From: Phoronis australis
Lineage: Eukaryota > Phoronida > Phoronidae
Assembly: GCA_002633005.1 (NCBI GenBank)
Contig: NMRA01000574.1
Coordinates: forward strand, 201,778-265,777
Reading direction: 5' to 3'
DNA: 64,000 nt
Made by a program: the position numbers and the translations under genes. The notes under the pieces are model-generated. The model was not told the origin of the DNA, did not search any database, and saw nothing but the letters and a program-made list of their open reading frames with translations. The stretch's first letter is position 1. Each line of letters begins with the position of its first letter. Of this stretch, positions 56,901-64,000 are shown piece after piece.

Positions 56901-59900
56901 AAGGCAGGACCCTTGCTTTCAGCAGTTTCCAAGAGTGTTCCGTCGGCTAGTTTGATGGGCCTGTTGGTTGTGGCAGATTCTCGTTTATTCATACTTTTGT
57001 GGAGGCGCCAAAACTCCCCAAGAGCCCGATCATTTCGAACGTTGTTGAAAAACATCGCCCAGCGTTCACTCTTGGCCCGTTTGGCTTTGGTTTTAAGGTC
57101 CTGAACTGCCTTCTTCATTTAATCTTTAGCTAATTCAATTTCTTCCTCCGTTGTTTGTTGGTTGTGCCTTAATGTTTGCCAAATTTTTGTTGTTTATGAC
57201 CCCCAAGCCACGCCCACTTCCTCATTCCACCATGGTGGTTGCTTGTAGGCTTTCCTCTTCCTTCTTCCTTTTGACTTGTGCTTTTGCTGACGTAGTTTGG
57301 CTATAAGATTTCCGTCAGTTGCATTGTGTGTATACTTAAACACATTTCTTCGGTGTTTAATCCTTGTTGCTTTGTGCTGTCTGATCAGGACCATGCATGG
57401 AAGATGGTCGCTTTCATGGCTACCTAGAGTGGTAAACTTGCAAACCCCCACGAGTCTTGGTGTCAGCAGGGCTAGATCTATACAACTGTCTGTTTCTCCT
57501 GTCCTCTGAGAAATCCTTGTAACTGTGCCGGCGTTAATGCATACAGCACCAAGTCTGTTTTTACCAACCAAGTTTCAAGGTCTTCTCCTTGTGGATTTGT
57601 TGTTGCGTTGTCCAACAGTGATGTCTGAGCGTTGAAATCTCCACAAAATATATCCTCTCAATTCAGGGCTGAGACAACATCTTGCAAAACGTTCCAATCG
57701 TTTGTGCTTGTAAGCATATTATTGCATGCATATATGTTGATAATGTTTATGCTTAATTGGGAATATTTGATTTTAACACCCTGCATTTGTATCCTATCAT
57801 TGCTTTAATTTTCAAGGTCTAATTTTGTTGCTGAAATACCAGACCTAATCAAGATGGCCTGTCCATGATTTGCATTGTCAGAGATCACTTCATATCCGAA
57901 TATCTTAAGTGCTTTACCATCTTCCTTACATTTTGTCTCCTGTAGGGCCAGGACGTCGGTGTCATAGACTAATCTTTCTAGAATTTCTCCTCTCTGGTAG
58001 GTACTTCTGCAATTCCAAAAACACAACCTAAGGTTGGTTTTACTCAAACGTTGGCCCTTTGTTTCGTGCTCATGTTTCCCTGCTCGATGCCGTTTTTGTC
58101 GCTGGCCTGCTCGCTTTCCTCTCTTTCTTCTCCCTGCATTCCTTGTCTCAGCATGTAACGGGACCTCAAGCTCAGGGCACGTGCTCCGTAGCTCCGGCGA
58201 GGGTTCTGTTAAATTGTATGAAATTTCCATATGAATAATTGTTTTCACCAGGAATTAAAACCATTCGTTTGGCAGAGCCTGCATACCAGATACCATTAAA
58301 TTTAAGACGCTAGTGACTTCTATCCCTTCGCCATTCAGCCCCTCAGCACGTCGACCTTGAGCTTGGGGTTTTTTATCGAGGTTGTCTCCTCTAGATTCGT
58401 TCTGTTCTGTTCCTAGACAACGAGGTCTAGGTTAGCAGGGTCACCTCGAGAAGGTTGTGGCTCTTTGCTCACACTCAACGATCTTGAAGTATGAGAGGTT
58501 TGCCCTACCAAGGGACACACCCTTTTCAATGTACAAGTACCGCTAGGTATGGGGGTACTTAAGGGGAGGCAGCTAGTGTGACTCGCTGCCCAAGCACCCT
58601 AACATCATTACTCCCTGAGTCTACATGACTCAGAGATAAATTTCACTGTATTAAAATATTGTTTTTATGGAAATTATGCGTCTTATTTTTCATAGCGTAT
58701 AAATGTTGGTACAATGCCCTTTGTTGAACATGCGATTGTTGAGCATGCTCATTTAAGTATTCTATTTTCATGTTCGATTACGTCAGCCGCTGAGTGGTGC
58801 AGTGGTAAAGTCGATGACTCGAAACTCATGCGGACCAGGTTCGAAACCAGCCTCGGTTTCCCGCCATAATGTTATCTCACTAGTGAGATAACTGAATGGG
58901 TTATTACACGGTTGTATCTGCCATTTGAGGCTAATATTGTGGTATAAAGTATCTGTATATGCAATTTTCGTGAAAGAAAAAACATGTTTCTGGGAAATAT
59001 GTCGATCTCCGTGAAAAATCATGATTTTTGAGAAAAAACAATCATTTGATTATGAAGGTCTGGACATTGCTTTCACGCACATATTTAGATTCTATGATCA
59101 TCAAATATTTTAGAAATATATTGTTTTGTAATGTATATGTTTATTTAAGAATCTAATTCAATTTTATGTAACAAATAACAACACTTTAAAAATTGTCTGA
59201 GGTTTTTTGATCCTTTTTTATTTTACTGTTTCTGTTGCAGAAAAAAATTTCAAGACTTGCTCAACTCCTTATCTCAACACCAGGAGGGAAATGCGTTGGA
59301 TTCCTTAATGTGCCCATTCTGTGGCAGCTTGTACCTCCCCGACAATCATACACTGAGAATAAGGCCACGTATGAGATGCACAAAACAAATAAAAAGACTG
59401 GACAGCAAGCAAAACCAGGAAGGAGTGAAGCTTGGAAAATTTAAAGCTCGAATGTTAAACATGTTTGCTCAAAGCACAGCGGATATGGTAATTTTGGTCG
59501 TGGAATTGTTTCAGATGTAGTTATCATGGTGTTGATGGAAAATCTTAAAATATCAAAGTATGCATGCAGGGTCAGTTATATTGAAATATTTATGTGTTTT
59601 TGTGGCTTTCTTTGTTAATAACTTTAAAGTATATGAAAGTTGATAAGTGTGCAGCAGCTGGTTCAAACTGTAAAACATAAAAATTGTGTGCACTTTAGTT
59701 TAACAAATTTTTGAGAAAATATCACATAAGGTTTTTAGTTTGTTTTTGAAATTCATGGCTACCATTTTTGGCCACCCTGTACATGTCAGACAGGGTTCTT
59801 TTTCTTTGTTCTGTGTTTTTCCACTTATTTCACTGCCGATTTATTTTTCCGGTTAGTATTTCATTTATTGGCGTAATAATGAGAACAATTGTAATAATAT

Positions 59901-62756
59901 TGACATTTCTTCTTGGCAGGTAATTTTGTGTCTTTCCTGCAACAGAAGAAATGTTATTCATGGACAGAGCAGGGAAAACAAAACAAAAACTAAACTAAAG
60001 CTCTCCCTCCTGCTCACTCCCGAGCATATTGCCGTCAAAAAGAAGAAGAAGAGAAAACGAAAGAAGTCAGATTTCTCTCTTCTGAATTCTACTTCATCAT
60101 CGCTAGATTCCAGCCTTTCAGTTCAGATGTTAACAAGGTAGGAGGAATGTTGTACAAAGTTGGATCACCAGACGTTTCGTTTGATGTGTACACTATAGCA
60201 GTTTTGAAAAAATGACAAATTCTATCAAAAGTCACCTAACTTTATCCAGGATATGGCAAAAAACCCAGAAGGATACCAAAGGAATAATAATGCCGTAATT
60301 TTTCGGGTTGATGCCCTTGCTCGGCCTAATGCTTATCCCTGAAATTTCCAAATTTCATTTTTACAACACCTGTGATCAGTTTCAACTGAGTACCCTCAGT
60401 TTATATGACCGCGGTTTTTTTCAATAAATGTGTTTATGTCAGTAACAGTCAGTCAGTTTCAGTGGAACCTTGGCTTATTCGAGCGGGAAAATACCCATGC
60501 TCTCCTGCTCTTTACTGAAGGAAACATCATAAAGTGTTTCTGTTAATGTCTTGCACATTTTAAAATTACTGTGCTCATGCAAAATAACAGTGAAAGCATG
60601 TATGTGAGCAATGGGTGGTGTTTGGATTGGAAAATTTATAGCATAAAATGCTACTCAACTACTGAGCGCGATCACTCCTTTCTATACTGTAAGTCCCTTA
60701 CTACACACCTTTCTTTACTGTAAGTCTCTCACTACATTGTCTTGATAAGCTGATGTTTTATCTGACTCATACATGTGAAGACTGACGTTCAACCTAACTC
60801 CCTGGTCATTAACATGATCCACCATTTGGTGTTAAAGCACCCACCCCTACTCCTAAGAATTTCGTTTTCAAGTGCTCATGCTGGAGCTAATGCCCATTTC
60901 CTCATTTTTGAGTTTCCCAATTTAGGTGCCCCGGGCGGTAACTCGGACGAGTATGGTAGTATGTCATTTGAAAATCTGCCAAAAAATTGGCTTCAAAAGT
61001 TTGGTGATTTTTGACATGAAGATTCTATAATTTACAACCACCGTAGTAAGTGATCGTACTGTACACATCATTTTGGGGACCAATGACAAGCTGTCACAAA
61101 AATGTTGACAGTAAAGTGAGTCTGCAATGTCATCTTATTTGTCATTGGCTACTGTTAGTTTTGTCATGAAACACATTTATTTGTGTTCATGTGCATGGAA
61201 AATGACTTGGAACACAATGTGATACAACTGACTCTTCTTTTGTGTGTCATAAACTTCATTCAAATAACACTGTGATTAGGTGGTCAATGGCCAATGAACA
61301 TTTTGTGTCGAGCTGCTTGTCTAGTTAATGAAGTACAGTCACATACCTGAATGATATGTGAAGGGATTATTTACTTCCAACTCTTCTCATCAGTTCACTC
61401 TAAACACATGGCCAAGGATTACTTTAGAAGTCGTTTTGGCACTTTCTTGGCCACTCCTCTTGGTGTTATGAGGAAATGAAGTACTCATTCCAACAACAGT
61501 GATGAACTCTCCAGTGGGAATATTTTGTTGAACGAGACCTTGCATGCCTATGGCAACTTTTCCAACTTTGTTATCTTCCTCAAGTCAGGTGTTCAACCAA
61601 CAGTGTTATAACAACTCTCTGCTGCCATTGCAAGAACATGAATTATTAATAATGCTTCAAAAGGTTGGCAGTAAAGCAACATATGAATCTCAACCATGAG
61701 GCAAAATATTGGAGCTTGTGCCTCAAACATGAGTCATCAGCAGACAGGTTACGTAACTAAAGCTCCTCCTCTAATGATTGCTCTTGAGCCATACAGTTAT
61801 GCTGGTGGCACAGTGTTCTCAACAACAGAAAATTCATACTCAACTGGAATTATAAATTTAAGGAGAAAATTTGACGGTCCATGTCCGTACTGTGAGATTT
61901 TTTGTGTTACGTCTTGGAATCAGCATTGAACTGGTACCAAAAATCCAAAATGTTGTAAATTACTAAAAGGTTTAACTGTGTTTACGCAGGTTTTCAAACT
62001 CAACGCAAGTAAGCTAAACTCGTCATCAGAAAATTCAAACTCAACATCGTGACGAGTCAAAACAGGCTTTGGAGAACATTGCATTTTGGCAGGTTCATGT
62101 TATTGTCTGTAAGCCGCATGTTTTAGACAGTGTGTTGGAGGACTCAGACTTAAATCTAATACAAGTTGCATGGCTTACTATTTCTGAGCCATCTTTAATG
62201 CTTCAGAAACAAATTCTGAAGAAGGCTTTTTACTATAACGACTGACCTTTTGTTGTCTTCAACACATTTTGGAGGTTTTTATACAGTGAGTTAGCACACG
62301 CCAGATTTTCTGCAATCCCCCTACGTGCCGTTATTAACTGCGTCTCCTCTGTTCACCTCTTCAAACTTCATTTACTCAAGTTTCAGATCGACAATTTCTA
62401 CGGAAAATATTTTATCACAGCATTGGAGATTTTGTTTTTTGTTGGTTTTCTCAAAAACTCTTTTACAGAGTTGGTATTGTTCACGACCCCGTGTGACTTC
62501 TCACTTTGTCAATTTTCTCCTTGTATTCCACAGCACTCCCAAGGCAACTCTGTTTACCCCTGCCAGGCCATCACCCAAGACACAGACAAGTTCTACAAGC
62601 TCGCCTATTTTCGCAAGCCCTGCAGCATCGAGTGGTACCTCATCAAAGAAGAGCAAGAAGGCATTTCATTCACAGCTCAAATCGATGTTGATCAAAAATA
62701 AGGGAAATGGAAGCACGCCTAAAACCTCTTTAAAGGACTTTTTGTCTAGTCTTTAG
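53964..62756 (+). CDS. C18orf21: C18orf21 (RMP24) orthologue, RNase MRP subunit, 4 exons
   Basis: Exons 53964-54073, 59241-59487, 59920-60137 and 62534-62756 join in phase to 798 bases (265 residues; human about 220). The N-terminus (MESAVDDLHSVKYKAQHLSS, IANLYAEKSPELGKVYG) is helical. The zinc-ribbon pair CPFCG (C61, C64) and CLSCNR (C123, C126) brackets the family stretch LPDNHTLRIRPRMRCTKQIK. A basic run (residues 159-168) looks like a nuclear localisation signal. The C-terminus (SGTSSKKSKKAFHSQLKSML, SLKDFLSSL) matches the human end closely. Human C18orf21 is reported as an RNase MRP-specific subunit, so a role in rRNA processing is inferred. The first exon is the least certain, supported by phase and a GG|GTAATG donor rather than by strong similarity. 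AATAAA lies 97 bases after the stop. Intron 1 contains an antisense retrotransposon. Confidence 0.85.
54315..54400 (-). repeat. Degenerate tRNA-like segment
   Basis: The minus strand carries TTAGCTGAATGCATGGTTAG and a degenerate B-box GGTTTCATTCC at plausible distance. Probably a decayed tRNA-derived SINE; too weak for a tRNA call. Confidence 0.25.
55380..58640 (-). mobile_element. Jockey/I-like non-LTR retrotransposon, nearly full length, broken, antisense in an intron
   Basis: On the minus strand, a 5' untranslated segment (58640-58250) is followed by a basic N-terminus and an APE-type endonuclease. The endonuclease shows LRLCFWNCRS, the catalytic LQETK, CGDFNAQTS and SHESDHLP blocks between 58060 and 57390. 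A linker with WWNEEV follows. Reverse transcriptase lies at 56680-55538, with IPKPGRNHTKLNGYRVITMQ, GLPQGSPLSPVMYNIYTSRL and catalytic FADD. The C-terminal thumb has IDYGLGIITASKTQMMKLKR. Coding sequence continues past 55520 (VAKNRKHLLYDQLAVPKGTR) to about 55390. Several frameshifts and stops (near 57790, 57640, 57190, 56890-56670, 56360 and 56110) make it non-functional. It lies inside intron 1 of the C18orf21-like gene on the opposite strand. Confidence 0.88.
58788..58925 (+). repeat. tRNA-derived SINE
   Basis: A-box TGGTGCAGTGG (58795-58805) and B-box GGTTCGAAACC (58838-58848) are 32 bases apart, the spacing expected of an RNA polymerase III promoter. The sequence after them is unlike a tRNA 3' end, so this is a SINE rather than a gene. 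The far edge is not certain. It lies in intron 1 of the C18orf21-like gene. Confidence 0.65.
60138..62533. other. Intron 3 of the C18orf21-like gene, no feature
   Basis: 2.4 kb of AT-rich sequence. The open frames at 60775-61014 and 61696-61929 show no domain and lack splice signals that would keep the gene in frame. Confidence 0.5.
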
Positions 62757-62852
62757 GCGGCACTCAAATTGAAATGTGCAATTTTGTGTTGACACTTTGC
62801 AATGAATTGGGAGAGAACCAAAATATCTCTAGGGTTCAGTTGCATCTGTAGT

Positions 62853-62858
62853 AATAAA
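62853..62858 (+). terminator. Polyadenylation signal of the C18orf21-like gene
   Basis: AATAAA, 97 bases after the stop codon, in the expected place for a short 3' untranslated region. Confidence 0.6.
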
Positions 62859-62869
62859 TTCAGTTTGGC

Positions 62870-64000
62870 AGGCATTTCCTTGTGCAAGTGTAAATATGAA
62901 TTACGTGAGGAATTATCCACACAAAAGTGCCAATAGAGGGCAAGTATGCGCATAATGCTTCATTTAATACAGACTGGGCGGTCTCCACAACAGTCTATGC
63001 ACTTTTTGGTTGTCACTTTTTACAAGTGTAAATCTGGAAATACACAAGTGCTGGATATGCCATCACTCATATTTTAGAACGTGCATTTTTGCCTGTGTTG
63101 AGCACGGTTATTGATATCTACGGAGTGAACCATTTTTTACATAAAATCTCTGAACTGTAGTTACAATTTGATCAATTTAAAGTTCACCTTTCTTCACTCA
63201 GGTCAAATGTTTAGTTTAGACATCTACAATCATTGTGCAAGGGCAGATCCAGAAAGCGAATTTAGTGGCTATCCCCAAGTTTCCTTCTTTGTAAATTTGA
63301 GAACGGTTTTTAAATAATTGGAATCCTTGGGGAAGAATCATCAACCAGGACGATAAAGCAAGTTGAGACACTGAGGAACGATCATTTGGCAAAACCAAGT
63401 TTATAAGAGAAATTTGTTGTCACCCCACCCCAACCATTATCAAAACGCAACTTTCCCTCCAATTGGCCAATTGTATTCATGTCACTTCTGTATCTTCTCG
63501 TTCTGATATTTTGCCACCTGCACACTGGGCCTTGTGAATAATTGGAAAATGAATTTGTCACAAAGGCGCTGCACAGATCCCTGTTGAGTCTACAAATGTC
63601 TGCCACACTTGTATATAACTGTGTTCTAAAAAGGGTCACTCTTTGATTCTCATAGACTGGATTTTGTGTCTCAATTGTCTTCTTTTCTGTCAGATTTGTT
63701 CCCATTGCTTGCCACAAAAAGGCCCACGTTACATTTCTTGCACTCATTAACTTTGTCATGATGACAGTAACCATACAGTGCTTCAATATCCCATGCAGAG
63801 CTGAAGATACAACCCATCATCTCCGTGACAACCAATCAATATCTTTAATTGACATGCTATTGCTGCCCAAGTTTTCAGTAATTTTTAGCACAGAAGACCA
63901 TTGTGTGTGATTTAGAAGACATCAGTGATTATAAACCATTAGGCTTTTGTGCCATGGTGAATTTCACCTTAATGCATGGACTGGGCAGCTGCCCCCCCCC
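62870..64000. other. Downstream flank, no gene seen
   Basis: A 134-residue open frame on the minus strand (63382-63786) has no recognisable domain. The window ends in a C-run. Confidence 0.4.

Noticed and set aside
63382-63786. 134-residue open frame on the minus strand
   Set aside because: No recognisable domain; a CKKC stretch in another frame hinted at a transposase end but nothing around it supports that.
1-64000. CRISPR arrays or prokaryotic features
   Set aside because: The direct repeats lack regular spacers, and the genes are spliced and eukaryotic.

Overview
This is animal genomic DNA: intron-containing genes spread thinly through AT-rich sequence full of diverse transposons. There are two assembly gaps (3175-3352 and 13857-13963) and one single ambiguous base (25848). 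The mix of Ginger-like, ISL2EU-like, BEL/Pao, Gypsy, Copia, Tnp2-like and Jockey/I-like elements, with well-kept orthologues of LRRC74 and C18orf21, suggests a marine invertebrate, perhaps a hemichordate or another invertebrate deuterostome. The species is an inference and is weakly supported.

Layout. 1-18 kb is a transposon graveyard read almost wholly on the minus strand. It holds several fragments of one Ginger/KRBA2-like family (integrase plus Ulp1-like peptidase and PHD-like finger). One copy is split by a Gypsy element and another is joined to an ISL2EU-like transposase. Two BEL/Pao copies are nested, and there are pieces of a second Gypsy, a Copia and a Tnp2-type transposase. 18-26.5 kb holds no gene I can support, only repeats, including two adjacent foldback palindromes. 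26.5-38.1 kb carries a complete eleven-exon gene on the minus strand, an LRRC74A/B orthologue of 491 residues; every splice phase closes. A small cysteine-rich reading frame (38249-38452, plus) starts 119 bases away in the divergent direction. 42.9-52.5 kb has a set of candidate minus-strand exons of an unrecognised gene, including a plausible first exon at 52328-52465. 53.96-62.76 kb is a four-exon plus-strand gene, an orthologue of C18orf21 (RMP24, an RNase MRP subunit). Its first intron hosts a nearly full-length but broken Jockey/I-like non-LTR retrotransposon in antisense orientation.

The host genes do not form an operon or pathway. LRRC74 is a leucine-rich-repeat/EF-hand-like protein of unknown biochemical role and the C18orf21 orthologue acts in RNA processing. 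Two head-to-head gene pairs (38.1/38.2 kb and 52.5/54.0 kb) may share promoters. A 141-151 bp palindromic MITE occurs twice in opposite orientation (40.0 and 53.1 kb), each copy with a perfect 5-bp target duplication. No CRISPR array, rRNA, or convincing functional tRNA was seen.
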